From assembly GCF_900111005.1 (NCBI RefSeq), contig NZ_FOFV01000036.1, positions 1 to 34,930 on the forward strand: DNA of 34,930 bases, read 5' to 3'. The position numbers and the translations under genes are program-made. Positions within the stretch are counted from its first letter, which is position 1. Every line of letters begins with the position of its first letter. The stretch is from Lentzea albida. Its GTDB lineage: Bacteria; Actinomycetota; Actinomycetes; Mycobacteriales; Pseudonocardiaceae. Under the pieces are notes generated by a model. The model saw only the letters and a list, made by a program, of their open reading frames with translations. It was not told the DNA's origin and did not search any database. Positions 1-7,209 of this stretch are shown here, piece by piece.

Positions 1-817
1 GCCGGGGTTGTGAAGCCCGGCCGAGTGGTCAAGTTTAAGGCCTCGCACCCAAAGTCAAGCCCCAATCGCCGTCGGGGTTGAGTCACCACCGCTGAGCAGA
101 GCGGTGGAGGGAGGGACGCCTCGGCTTCGCCATTGCCGTTGGTGGGTGGTGGCTCGCCTTCGGCGTTGCCCGTGACGGGTGGGGGAGAGGGTTGCCGGGT
201 TGATCGAGTGGCTGCGCCTCGGTTCGCGGGTCTCACCGCTCCGCGCTTCACCTACCTCGTGCGCCCTGCCGCCCCCACCCTCGCCGCTTCACCTACCCGC
301 TCCGCCCTCGCCGGACCGCGCTCGCAGGATCGCCCCGACCGACCGCGCTCGCCGTTCCATCTCGCCGTATCAACTACCCGTTCCCAGCCTGCCGCTCCCA
401 GCCTGCCGCTCCCGCCCTCCCGCTCCAGCCGCCCCGTCAACTCACCGCTCCCTCCCTGCCGCTCCACTCGCAGCCCGCCGCTGCCCTGGCCCAAAAACCT
501 TCCGCCCCCGTCCGCTCGACCTCACCTCACTCACCTCGCACCCCACCGCTTTGGCGCGCCCACTCCCTCAACATCGCCCGGCACCCCCGCCCGCTGCCGA
601 CTCGCCGCCTGCACCTCACCTCCCGACACACCCTCCACTCCGCGCGCCCCACTTCTCCTGCCGCGCCGCCGTTCCTCGCCGTCCCGCCCACCCGCGCCAG
701 CGCACCCGAGGGCGTCCCGCCTCACCCCGCACCCAGCCGCCGTGTCCCTCCTGGCCCGAGACAGCAAACGGCCCCTGGTTCCGGTGGAACCAGGGGCCGT
801 TGGTGCTGCGGTGCCGG
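1..817. other. Gene-free, strongly C-skewed region
   Basis: I find no credible gene here. Open frames exist on both strands, but their translations are low-complexity Pro/Ser/Arg strings without family resemblance or a Shine-Dalgarno sequence, and they overlap each other. From about 240 to 760 the plus strand is dominated by C and pyrimidines. There are local repeats: a 14-bp unit CCCAGCCTGCCGCT in tandem at 383-396 and 397-410, and CGCTTCACCTACC at 244 and 285. A small hairpin (CCACCGCT/AGCGGTGG) lies at 86-107. In related actinobacteria rsmG and parAB usually follow khpB, so they may lie left of the window. Confidence 0.55.
767..801 (-). terminator. Intrinsic terminator after khpB
   Basis: A perfect 16-bp inverted repeat, AACGGCCCCTGGTTCC and its complement, with a 3-base loop lies 17 bases past the khpB stop. 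It is placed to end the rpmH-rnpA-yidD-yidC-khpB transcript. There is no long U tract, as is common in high-GC actinobacteria. Confidence 0.85.
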
Positions 818-1387
818 TTACGGCTTCGGGAAGATGATGACCCGACGCTGCGGCTCCTCGCCCTCGCTCTCGCTGTGCACGCCCGCCACCGAGGCGACGG
901 CGTCGTGGACGACCTTGCGCTCGAACGGGGTCATCGGGTGCAGGCGGGCGCGCTCGCCGGAGGCGACCACCTTTTCCGCGGTGGAGCGGCCCAGTTCGGC
1001 CAGTTCGGCTCGGCGGCCTGCTCGCCACTGGGCGATGTCCAGCATCAGGCGGGAGCGGACTCCCGTTTCCTGCTGGACTGCCAGGCGGGTGAGTTCCTGG
1101 AGCGACTCGAGGACGTTGCCTCGGGGGCCCACCAGCTTGGCGAGGTCTTCGCCGCCGTCGATGCTGACGATGGCCCGGCCGCTCTCCACGTCCAGGTCGA
1201 TGTCGCCGTCGTAGTCGAGCAGGTCGAGCAGGCGCTCGAGGTAGTCGCCCGCGATGTCGCCTTCCTGGACGAGCAGGTCCTCGGTCTTGCTCTGCGACTG
1301 GGGCTCGGCCTCGGCCGTGGTCTCGGACTCGGCTGCGGCCTCCGACGACGCCTCCACGTCGTCGGTCGCCTGCAAGGTCTCCGACAC
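818..1387 (-). CDS. khpB: RNA-binding protein KhpB (Jag), KH and R3H domains
   Basis: A 189-aa cytoplasmic single-stranded RNA-binding protein of the Jag/KhpB/EloR family, which in other bacteria affects cell elongation and partners KhpA. Residues 1-40 are acidic and low in complexity. A KH domain covers about 45-120 with GPRG (87-90) as its GxxG loop. An R3H domain follows at about 125-189 with the RxxxH signature at R146-H150. The Jag-N domain of Firmicutes is absent, which is usual for actinobacteria. I chose the GTG at 1387 because GGAGAGGAGA lies just upstream; an in-frame longer start has no such site. It is the last gene of the rpmH operon, 30 bases after yidC. Confidence 0.93.
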   Translation of the reverse strand: MSETLQATDDVEASSEAAAESETTAEAEPQSQSKTEDLLVQEGDIAGDYLERLLDLLDYDGDIDLDVESGRAIVSIDGGEDLAKLVGPRGNVLESLQELTRLAVQQETGVRSRLMLDIAQWRAGRRAELAELGRSTAEKVVASGERARLHPMTPFERKVVHDAVASVAGVHSESEGEEPQRRVIIFPKP

Positions 1388-1417
1388 GATGTCTCCTCTC
1401 CGGGGCAACGCCCGAAA

Positions 1418-2455
1418 TCAGCGGCGCTTCTTGCTGCCCGGCTTCTTGCTGGTGGATCGGCCTGGGGTCAGGCCGGGAATCTCGGTGTTGGCGGTGCCGT
1501 TGGTGGCGTCCGCCGACGGGGACGCAGCCTTCGGTGCGCCGCTCGGGCCCGCGGTCGGCATGCGCTTGGCGCCGTTGGCCGGCTTGGCTCCGGGGGCGGG
1601 CTTCTTCGGGTTGACCGGCTTCGCGCCCGGCTTCGGGGCGAGGGCCTGGCGGGTCTCGACGGCCGTGGCCTTCTTCTCCTCTTCCTCGGCGTCGATGCGC
1701 TTGTAGACGAAGTGCTGCTGGCCGAGGGTCCAGGCGTTGTTGGACAGCCAGTACAGCAGGATCGCGACCGGGAAGAAGAAGCCGCCGGCGAGGACGCCCA
1801 GGGGGAAGATCCAGAGCGTCAGCTTGTTCATGATGGCCGTCTGCGGGTTGTCCAGCGCGGCCTGGTTCTGGCGGGCGACCGAGTGGCGGGCCGTGAAGTG
1901 GGTCGCGATGGACGCCACGATCATCAGCGGCACCGACACGAGGATGACGTTCAGGCGCTCGGTGCCGAACTGCGCGAGCTGGTCGGACGGCATCGTGATG
2001 AACGTCGAGAGGTTCGTGCCGAAGAGCTTGGCGTTGACGAACGAGTCGACGCCCTGCTTGTCGAAGAAGTAGACCTCGCCCCAGCCGGGCTTGAACGAGC
2101 GCAGCACGTGGAACAGACCGATGAACACCGGGATCTGCACCAGCATCGGCAGGCAGCCGCCGAGCGGGTTGACGCCGTGCTCGGACTGCAGCTTCTGCAT
2201 CTCCTGCGCCTGGCGCTGGCGGTCGTTCGGGTACTTCTTCTTGATCTTCTGCATCTCCGGCGCGAACTCCTGCATCCGCCGCATGGAGCGCACCTGGCCG
2301 ACGAACGGCTTGAAGAGGATGGCGCGGAGGGTGAAGACCAGGAAGATCACGGCCAGCGCCCAGGCGAACCCGCTCGCCTCACCGAAGACCTTGCCGAACA
2401 CCCAGTGCCAACACCACAAGATGAAGGACACCGGGTAGTAGATGAAGTTGAGCAC
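1418..2455 (-). CDS. yidC: Membrane protein insertase YidC (Oxa1 family)
   Basis: A 345-aa inner-membrane insertase that inserts and folds membrane proteins alone or with SecYEG. It is the short Gram-positive form without the large periplasmic P1 domain. Hydrophobic segments lie at about 3-20, 28-47, 97-118, 168-186 and 213-247. R44 in the second segment (TLRAILFKPF) matches the conserved groove arginine. A charged cytoplasmic hairpin follows at 56-95 (MRRMQEF, IKKKYPNDRQRQ). The C-terminal 90 residues are Lys/Ala/Pro-rich, a positively charged tail typical of actinobacterial YidC that may contact ribosomes. The GTG start at 2455 has AGGAG upstream and lies 5 bases after the yidD stop. Confidence 0.96.
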   Translation of the reverse strand: MLNFIYYPVSFILWCWHWVFGKVFGEASGFAWALAVIFLVFTLRAILFKPFVGQVRSMRRMQEFAPEMQKIKKKYPNDRQRQAQEMQKLQSEHGVNPLGGCLPMLVQIPVFIGLFHVLRSFKPGWGEVYFFDKQGVDSFVNAKLFGTNLSTFITMPSDQLAQFGTERLNVILVSVPLMIVASIATHFTARHSVARQNQAALDNPQTAIMNKLTLWIFPLGVLAGGFFFPVAILLYWLSNNAWTLGQQHFVYKRIDAEEEEKKATAVETRQALAPKPGAKPVNPKKPAPGAKPANGAKRMPTAGPSGAPKAASPSADATNGTANTEIPGLTPGRSTSKKPGSKKRR

Positions 2456-2460
2456 GGGAG

Positions 2461-2718
2461 CTACTCCTCGGTGGATACGTCGGGGACCTGCCGCCTCGGC
2501 GGAACGGGGTCCAGGCCTCCAGGGTGCCAGGGTCCGCAGCGCAGCAACCGGCGGATGGTCAGCCAGGTTCCTCGCAGCGCACCGTGGACGGTCAACGCCT
2601 CCACCGCGTATGCGCTGCAGCTGGGGTAGAAGCGACAGGTCGGTGGCAGCAGCGGCGAGATGAACTTCCGGTAGAAGTGCACCGGCAGCAGCGCGACCTT
2701 CGCGGGCAACGTGGTCAT
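2461..2718 (-). CDS. yidD: Membrane protein insertion efficiency factor YidD
   Basis: An 85-aa protein of the YidD (DUF37) family, a small membrane-associated helper of YidC-dependent insertion. The family signature is clear: FYRKFISPLLPPTCRFYPSCSAYAVEAL is at residues 15-42, with the three conserved cysteines in the TCRFYPSCS region and just beyond, followed by a basic RRLLRCGPWHPGG segment. Its ATG overlaps the rnpA stop (ATGA), so translation is probably coupled. It lies between rnpA and yidC, the standard order. Confidence 0.94.
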   Translation of the reverse strand: MTTLPAKVALLPVHFYRKFISPLLPPTCRFYPSCSAYAVEALTVHGALRGTWLTIRRLLRCGPWHPGGLDPVPPRRQVPDVSTEE

Positions 2719-3056
2719 CGCAGCACCTTGCGCAGGGCGGAAGAGAAGTCGGCGGCGAGCTCGGAGCTCGACGCCTCGGCTGCTGGTGCCAACGCCCGCA
2801 CCACGACGAGAGTTCCCGGCGGCAGCTCTTCCAGTGCCGGGCGGACGACGTGGCGCAGGCGGCGGTAGACGCGGTGGCGGACCACCGAGTTGCCAACTGC
2901 CTTGCTCACGACGAAGCCCACCTTGGACGAATCCAAGGTGGGCACGTCGGGCTTCAAGACGTGGACGACCAACCGGGGTCGTCCGGCGCGGCGGCCTCGG
3001 CGGACCACCAGGCCGAAGTCCTGGCTGCGGGTGAGCCGGGCGGCCGGTGGTAGCAC
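2715..3056 (-). CDS. rnpA: Ribonuclease P protein component
   Basis: A 113-aa basic protein that binds the RNase P RNA and assists 5' maturation of tRNA precursors. The RNR signature is at about residues 52-69 (KAVGNSVVRHRVYRRLRH) and is preceded by the usual strand KVGFVVS. Length is normal for the family. The start is a GTG at 3056, 26 bases after rpmH. The stop overlaps the yidD start by 4 bases. Co-transcription with rpmH is conserved across bacteria. Confidence 0.95.
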   Translation of the reverse strand: MLPPAARLTRSQDFGLVVRRGRRAGRPRLVVHVLKPDVPTLDSSKVGFVVSKAVGNSVVRHRVYRRLRHVVRPALEELPPGTLVVVRALAPAAEASSSELAADFSSALRKVLR

Positions 3057-3082
3057 GACGACGCTGCGCTTACCAGCCGCTG

Positions 3083-3226
3083 TCAGGCGGACAGAGTGGC
3101 ACGGCCCTTGCTGCGGCGCGCGGCCAGAATGGCGCGGCCGGCGCGGGTCCGCATGCGCAGCCGGAAGCCGTGCGTCTTCGCGCGGCGGCGGTTGTTGGGC
3201 TGGAAGGTGCGCTTACCCTTGCTCAC
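3083..3226 (-). CDS. rpmH: 50S ribosomal protein L34
   Basis: A 47-aa Arg/Lys-rich protein of the large ribosomal subunit. The translation starts MSKGKRTFQPNNRRRAKTHG and carries the invariant L34 core (TFQPNNRRRAKTHGFRLRM). The GTG at 3226 has GGGAG upstream with good spacing. It is the first gene of the operon reading away from dnaA, the classical rpmH-dnaA divergence at bacterial origins. Confidence 0.97.
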   Translation of the reverse strand: MSKGKRTFQPNNRRRAKTHGFRLRMRTRAGRAILAARRSKGRATLSA

Positions 3227-3333
3227 GGTCGGTCTCCCGGTGCTTCACTGCTGACAAAGCCTGTGTGGTCGTCCCCGACGGCAGTGGACGTAGGCGCGCA
3301 AAAGGCGCCCGTCGCAAGCGGGAGACTCGTACG

Positions 3334-3363
3334 AGGGTACGCATGCCCGGGTGCGCCGACCAA
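3334..3363 (-). promoter_or_regulatory. Candidate rpmH operon promoter
   Basis: Read on the minus strand, a -35-like TTGGTC (3363-3358) and a -10-like TACCCT (3339-3334) are separated by 18 bases and lie about 110 bases upstream of rpmH. The spacer holds a copy of the CACCCGGG element that recurs in oriC (3346-3353). This is a consensus match only, with no transcript data. Confidence 0.4.
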
Positions 3364-3491
3364 ATCGGGGTGGCCGAGGCCACGTCTTGTGACGCGTGCC
3401 GGGCCTTGTTACCGTTCGTCCTTCGCGCGTGCCGGATCTGGCGTGGGAGCCGCCATCTGACCGGCAACACAACGCACCTTTTAGTGCACAG

Positions 3492-3533
3492 TTGTGGATA
3501 ACTCTGTGGATACCTCTATTCTCCGTGTCCACA
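3492..3533 (+). promoter_or_regulatory. dnaA promoter region with DnaA boxes
   Basis: A perfect DnaA box on the minus strand (TGTGGATAA, 3493-3501), a second with one mismatch (TGTGGATAC, 3505-3513) and a third (GTGTCCACA, 3525-3533) sit 45-85 bases before dnaA. A candidate -35 (TTGTGG, 3492-3497) and -10 (TCTATT, 3515-3520) with a 17-base spacer overlap them. This arrangement fits autorepression of dnaA by DnaA. The rest of the rpmH-dnaA gap (3227-3575) shows only the rpmH promoter candidate. Confidence 0.7.
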
Positions 3534-3575
3534 TGTGGAGTCTTGGGCTCCGGCGGAGGGGAGGGGAGCGCGGAG

Positions 3576-5198
3576 GTGTCGAACCAGCAGGTCGATCTTG
3601 GTCTCGTGTGGGCCGAGGTGGTGCAGGAGCTCGCCACGAGCCACCTGTCCCCTCAGCAGCGCGCGTGGATGAGGGTCACCCGTCCCATCGGTTTGCTGGA
3701 CGGAACGGCACTGCTCGCTGCTCCCAGCGACTTCGCTAAAGAGGCGATCGAACGCGCGCTGCGCGACCCGATCACCGACGCGCTGTCCCGCAGGCTCGGC
3801 CGCTCGGTCTCCCTCGCGGTGAAGGTCGACTCGCCGGAACCGGTGAGCCCCGTCGTGAGCCCGCCGACCACGCCGATCTCCATGCACGCGATCCAGGCCG
3901 CCCAGGCGGCTCAGGTCGTCCAGCCCGTGGCACCGGTCGTCCCCGCGATCCCCGTCGTCGGCAACGGCGACACGCCCGGCCCCGTGATCACGGACGACCC
4001 GGCCCTGGACGGCGGTGAGGAAGAGGTCGACGAGGCCGGCGACGCGCTCGCGGCCGTCTCCGAGATCTGGCCGACGTTCAACACGGCCAACACCGCGGGC
4101 GGCATGGCGCCGAACGCGAACCTCCCGTACACGAGGCCGGCGAACCCGTCGCCGTCTCAGACGCGGCTGAACGAGAAGTACAACTTCGACACGTTCGTCA
4201 TCGGCGCCTCGAACCGGTTCGCGCACGCCGCGGCCGTCGCGGTGGCCGAGGCTCCCGCCCGTGCGTACAACCCGCTCTTCATCTGGGGTGAGAGCGGCCT
4301 CGGCAAGACGCACCTGCTGCACGCCGTCGGGCACTACGCCCAGCGCCTGTTCCCCGGCATGCGCGTGCGGTACGTGTCGACCGAGGAGTTCACCAACGAC
4401 TTCATCAACTCGCTGCGCGACGACCGCAAGGTCGCCTTCCAGCGCCGCTACCGGGACATCGACGTCCTCCTCGTGGACGACATCCAGTTCCTGGAGGGCA
4501 AGGAAGGCACGCAGGAGGAGTTCTTCCACACGTTCAACACGCTCCACAACACGAACAAGCAGATCGTGGTGTCGAGCGACCGGCCGCCCAAGCGGCTGGA
4601 GACGCTGGAGGACCGCCTGCGCACGCGGTTCGAGTGGGGTCTGATCACGGACATCCAGCCGCCCGAGCTGGAGACCCGGATCGCGATCCTGCGCAAGAAG
4701 GCGGCCCAGGACCGGCTCGCGGCCCCGGCCGAGGTGCTCGAGTTCATCGCCGCCCGCATAGAGCGGAACATCCGCGAGCTCGAAGGCGCGCTCATCCGCG
4801 TCACGGCGTTCGCGTCGCTCAACCGCCAGCCGGTCGACGTCCAGCTCGCCGAGATCGTGCTGCGCGACCTGATCCCGGACTCGCACGCGCCGGAGATCAC
4901 CGCCCCGATGATCATGGCGGTCACCGCCGAGTTCTTCGGGGTGTCGATCGACGACCTGTGCGGTCCCGGCAAGACGAAGGCGCTCGCGCAGGCGCGGCAG
5001 ATCTCCATGTACCTGTGCCGCGAGCTGACGGACCTGTCGCTGCCGAAGATCGGCCAGACGTTCGGCGGCCGCGACCACACGACGGTCATGCACGCGGACA
5101 AGAAGATCCGCAAGGAGATGGCCGAGCGCCGGCGCATCTACGACCAGGTGCAGGAGCTGACGTCGCGCATCAAGCAGCGCGCCCGCCACACTCCCTGA
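3576..5198 (+). CDS. dnaA: Chromosomal replication initiator protein DnaA
   Basis: A 540-aa AAA+ initiator that binds DnaA boxes at oriC, opens the duplex and helps load the helicase. Domain I is at about residues 1-85. A low-complexity Ala/Pro/Val/acidic domain II covers roughly 90-190. The AAA+ domain III has Walker A GESGLGKT at 238-245 and Walker B LLVDD at 298-302. Domain IV holds the DNA-binding signature GRDHTTVMHA starting at 498. The start is the GTG at 3576 (MSNQQVDLGLVW), preceded by GGAGGGGAGGGGAG; a longer frame from 3396 runs through the promoter and DnaA boxes and is not credible. It is followed by a terminator and then oriC. Confidence 0.98.
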   Translation: MSNQQVDLGLVWAEVVQELATSHLSPQQRAWMRVTRPIGLLDGTALLAAPSDFAKEAIERALRDPITDALSRRLGRSVSLAVKVDSPEPVSPVVSPPTTPISMHAIQAAQAAQVVQPVAPVVPAIPVVGNGDTPGPVITDDPALDGGEEEVDEAGDALAAVSEIWPTFNTANTAGGMAPNANLPYTRPANPSPSQTRLNEKYNFDTFVIGASNRFAHAAAVAVAEAPARAYNPLFIWGESGLGKTHLLHAVGHYAQRLFPGMRVRYVSTEEFTNDFINSLRDDRKVAFQRRYRDIDVLLVDDIQFLEGKEGTQEEFFHTFNTLHNTNKQIVVSSDRPPKRLETLEDRLRTRFEWGLITDIQPPELETRIAILRKKAAQDRLAAPAEVLEFIAARIERNIRELEGALIRVTAFASLNRQPVDVQLAEIVLRDLIPDSHAPEITAPMIMAVTAEFFGVSIDDLCGPGKTKALAQARQISMYLCRELTDLSLPKIGQTFGGRDHTTVMHADKKIRKEMAERRRIYDQVQELTSRIKQRARHTP

Positions 5199-5215
5199 TC
5201 CACCCGGGTAGCCAC

Positions 5216-5246
5216 GAAGGGGTCCTCCACCGCGGAGGGCCCCTTC
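5216..5246 (+). terminator. Intrinsic terminator of dnaA
   Basis: A 13-bp stem (GAAGGGGTCCTCC with GGAGGGCCCCTTC, one G-U pair) with a 5-base loop is followed by TTCTTCG. It starts 18 bases after the dnaA stop and would keep dnaA transcripts out of oriC. Confidence 0.8.
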
Positions 5247-5316
5247 TTCGTTCGCGCCCGGAGACGGCGAACGGATGCGGGCGGACGCTCCGGACGGGAC
5301 CGGGCGGCTCGCCGGC

Positions 5317-5440
5317 GAACACCCGGGGGCGGTCGGCGGGCCGGGACCGAGCACCCGGGGACGCGGCGACCGCCCGACGGCGAGCACCCGGGGACGCGGC
5401 CGCGGTTCGGACGCGAGCACCCGGGGAGCGGTTCGGCGAT
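5317..5440 (+). repeat. Iteron-like array in oriC, 32-33 bp period
   Basis: Four direct copies of a GA(A/G)CACCCGGGG unit start at 5317, 5349, 5382 and 5415, so the spacing is 32, 33 and 33 bases, about three helical turns. Copies 2 and 3 share 19 identical bases (GAGCACCCGGGGACGCGGC); copies 3 and 4 also share GCGGTTCGG. The CACCCGGG core recurs at 5201, 5625, 5646 and 5658, and inverted at 5715 and 5735. On the other strand the core reads GTCCCCGGGTG, which overlaps degenerate DnaA boxes of the TTGTCCCCG type. The binding protein, if any, is unknown. Confidence 0.75.
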
Positions 5441-5805
5441 GACATGGGGATACATCAGTGCGTGCGGCGCCAACCACCACCACGCGCGACGCACGGACCC
5501 GGGTAAACGAGGCGCGATCGCCCGCCCGGCGAAGCTTTCTGTTCGCCCCAGGCACTCGAAGGGGTGGGGACAACTGGAAAAGTCTGTGGCCCCGGCCACG
5601 ATCTGGCCACAGAAGCCTGTTGAACACCCGGGTACAACTGGCCCGCACCCGGGGACGCACCCGGGGACAACTGTGGACGATCTGTGGACCGAGACCTGTG
5701 CACAACTGGCTGTCCCCGGGTGCGCCGATCTGTCCCCGGGTGCCATCCCCCCTTTGTCCCCATGGTGGGTGACACGCTGACCTGCGGGTTCAACGTCTGT
5801 CCCCA

Positions 5806-5872
5806 CAATCCACAGCCCTTACTGTTACTGCTGTTGGTTCTCTTCTAGGAAGAACTCAAAAGCAAAACAGCG
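5806..5872. other. Candidate unwinding region with DnaA-trio-like triplets
   Basis: A weak DnaA box (CAATCCACA, 5806-5814) is followed after four GC bases by six triplets TTA CTG TTA CTG CTG TTG (5819-5836). On the lower strand each reads 3'-[G/A]A-x, close to the 3'-[G/A]A[T/G] DnaA-trio described for bacterial basal unwinding elements; four of six deviate at the third base. An AT-richer stretch continues to 5872. Order and spacing (box, GC spacer, triplets, AT-rich DNA) fit a basal unwinding element, but this is inferred. Confidence 0.5.
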
Positions 5873-6040
5873 GGGGATGGTTCCCGGGGATCGGTGCCCG
5901 AACCCCGAAGTGACGGGAAGGGCCAGGACGCTCTAACGTGGTTGCTCCGCACCTCGGGTAGCCGAGGGTCGAGGCTCCCCTGACCCCCACTGGCACGTTG
6001 TCGTGGATGGGCTTGTCGACTGTCGAGGAAAGGACGCCTC

Positions 6041-7165
6041 ATGAAGATCCGCGTCGAACGCGACGGCCTGGCCGACGCTGTCGCCTGGGTCGCTCGCAGC
6101 CTTCCGTCCCGTCCGCCGGTTCCCGTGCTGGGCGGCGTGCTGCTCGACGCGGAGTCGGACGACTCGCTGACGGTCTCCGGGTTCGACTACGAGGTCTCCG
6201 CCCAGGTCGGTGTCCCCGCGACGATCGCCGACGGCGGCCGCGCGCTGGTCTCCGGGCGTCTTCTCGCCGACATCACCAAGGCGCTCCCGAACCACCCCGT
6301 CGAGATCGCGGTCGACGGCGCTCGCATGATGATCAGCTGTGGCAGCGCCAGGTTCAGCCTCCCGACGATGCCGGTCGAGGACTACCCGGCCCTGCCGTCG
6401 ATGCCCCAGTTGATCGGCGAGCTGCCCGGTGAGGTCTTCGGCGAGGCGGTCAGCCAGGTCGCCGTCGCGGCCGGCAAGGACGACACGCTCCCGATGCTGA
6501 CCGGCGTCCGCGTCGAGATCGGCGAGGGCAAGCTGACCCTCGTCGCGACCGACCGGTTCCGCCTGGCGATGCGCGAGTTCCCGTGGGAGCCCGACGCGTC
6601 CCTCGGCGAGGTCGCCGTCCTGGTCCCCGCCCGCACCCTGGGCGACGCGGCCAAGACGCTCGGCTCCGGCGGCAGCAAGGTCGAGATGTCGCTCGCCGCG
6701 AACGACGGACTGCTCGGCCTGTCGGGCTCCGGCAAGCGGACCACCACCCGCCTGCTCGACGCCGACTTCCCGAAGTACCGCCAGCTGCTGCCCTCCGAGC
6801 ACTCGGCCGCGGCGATCATCGACATCGACGCGCTGCAGCAGGCGATCAAGCGCGTGTCGCTCGTCGCCGAGCGCGGTACGCAGGTGCGCCTCGAGTTCGT
6901 CGACGGCGGTCTGCGCCTGTCGGCCGGTGGCGACGACGAGGGTTCGGCCGAGGAAGAGCTCCCGGTCGAGTACACCGGCGACCCGGTGACCATCGCGTTC
7001 AACCCGGGCTACCTGCTCGACGGCCTCGGTGCCGTCCGCACGCAGAAGGTCCACTTGTCCTTCACCACACCCAGCCGACCGGCGCTGCTCAAGCCGGTGG
7101 ACGAGGATGGGAACGTGGCGCCGGGCTACCTGTACCTGCTGATGCCCGTTCGCCTTCCCGGCTGA
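6041..7165 (+). CDS. dnaN: DNA polymerase III sliding clamp (beta subunit)
   Basis: A 374-aa ring-forming clamp that tethers the replicative polymerase to DNA. It has the usual length and opens MKIRVERDGLADAVAWVARSLPSRPPVPVLGGVLL, matching domain 1; three clamp repeats follow. The C-terminal YLYLLMPVRLPG is the clamp terminus (the LMPxRL motif lines the partner-binding pocket). The ATG at 6041 has GAGGAAAGGA upstream. It is the first gene to the right of oriC and is followed 44 bases later by gnd. Confidence 0.98.
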   Translation: MKIRVERDGLADAVAWVARSLPSRPPVPVLGGVLLDAESDDSLTVSGFDYEVSAQVGVPATIADGGRALVSGRLLADITKALPNHPVEIAVDGARMMISCGSARFSLPTMPVEDYPALPSMPQLIGELPGEVFGEAVSQVAVAAGKDDTLPMLTGVRVEIGEGKLTLVATDRFRLAMREFPWEPDASLGEVAVLVPARTLGDAAKTLGSGGSKVEMSLAANDGLLGLSGSGKRTTTRLLDADFPKYRQLLPSEHSAAAIIDIDALQQAIKRVSLVAERGTQVRLEFVDGGLRLSAGGDDEGSAEEELPVEYTGDPVTIAFNPGYLLDGLGAVRTQKVHLSFTTPSRPALLKPVDEDGNVAPGYLYLLMPVRLPG

Positions 7166-7209
7166 GAAAACCCTTACCGGGGAACAGAAACGTAGTAGGG
7201 GAGAACACC

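Larger units (their letters stand above)
5201..5875. other. oriC: Chromosomal origin of replication oriC
   Basis: This is the gene-free dnaA-dnaN gap (5199-6040). DnaA-box-like 9-mers in both orientations include TGGGGACAA 5565, CGGGGACAA 5662, TGTGGACGA 5672, TGTGGACCG 5683, TGTGCACAA 5697, TTGTCCCCA 5754, CTGTCCCCA 5797 and CAATCCACA 5806. None is a perfect TTGTCCACA; most carry C for A at position 7. A 9-bp inverted repeat (TCTGTGGCC/GGCCACAGA) spans 5583-5613. The left part holds the CACCCGGGG array. The right edge is AT-richer (5811-5872). From 5876 to 6040 I see only the dnaN leader. Flanking genes diverge from here on both arms. Confidence 0.92.

Noticed and set aside
133..837. 234-aa plus-strand frame at the left edge
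   Set aside because: Pro/Ser/Arg low complexity, no ribosome-binding site, runs into khpB antisense.
1845..1860. TTGTCCAGC in yidC and TTGTCCATC in pknB as DnaA boxes
   Set aside because: Two mismatches each and isolated, so expected by chance.
2099..2115. parS-like site (CACGTGGAACA) in yidC
   Set aside because: Only the right half and core match; left half does not. CCACGTGAC at 8745 also fails. No credible parS site was found by eye.
179..2629. 816-aa plus-strand open frame over yidC and khpB
   Set aside because: Antisense shadow of real minus-strand genes caused by high GC; low-complexity, no start signal.
5317..5440. CRISPR array
   Set aside because: Repeat core is only about 12-19 bases, spacers are about 15-20 bases and partly similar, and no cas genes are near.
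5170..5445. 91-aa minus-strand frame whose 11-residue repeats (SPGAR) come from the 33-bp array
   Set aside because: It lies over the dnaA end, its terminator and oriC, and has no Shine-Dalgarno. A 33-bp period keeps any frame open, so it is not evidence for coding.
3516..5705. 729-aa minus-strand frame opposite dnaA and oriC
   Set aside because: Shadow of dnaA codon bias; Arg/Val/Asp-rich with no family resemblance.
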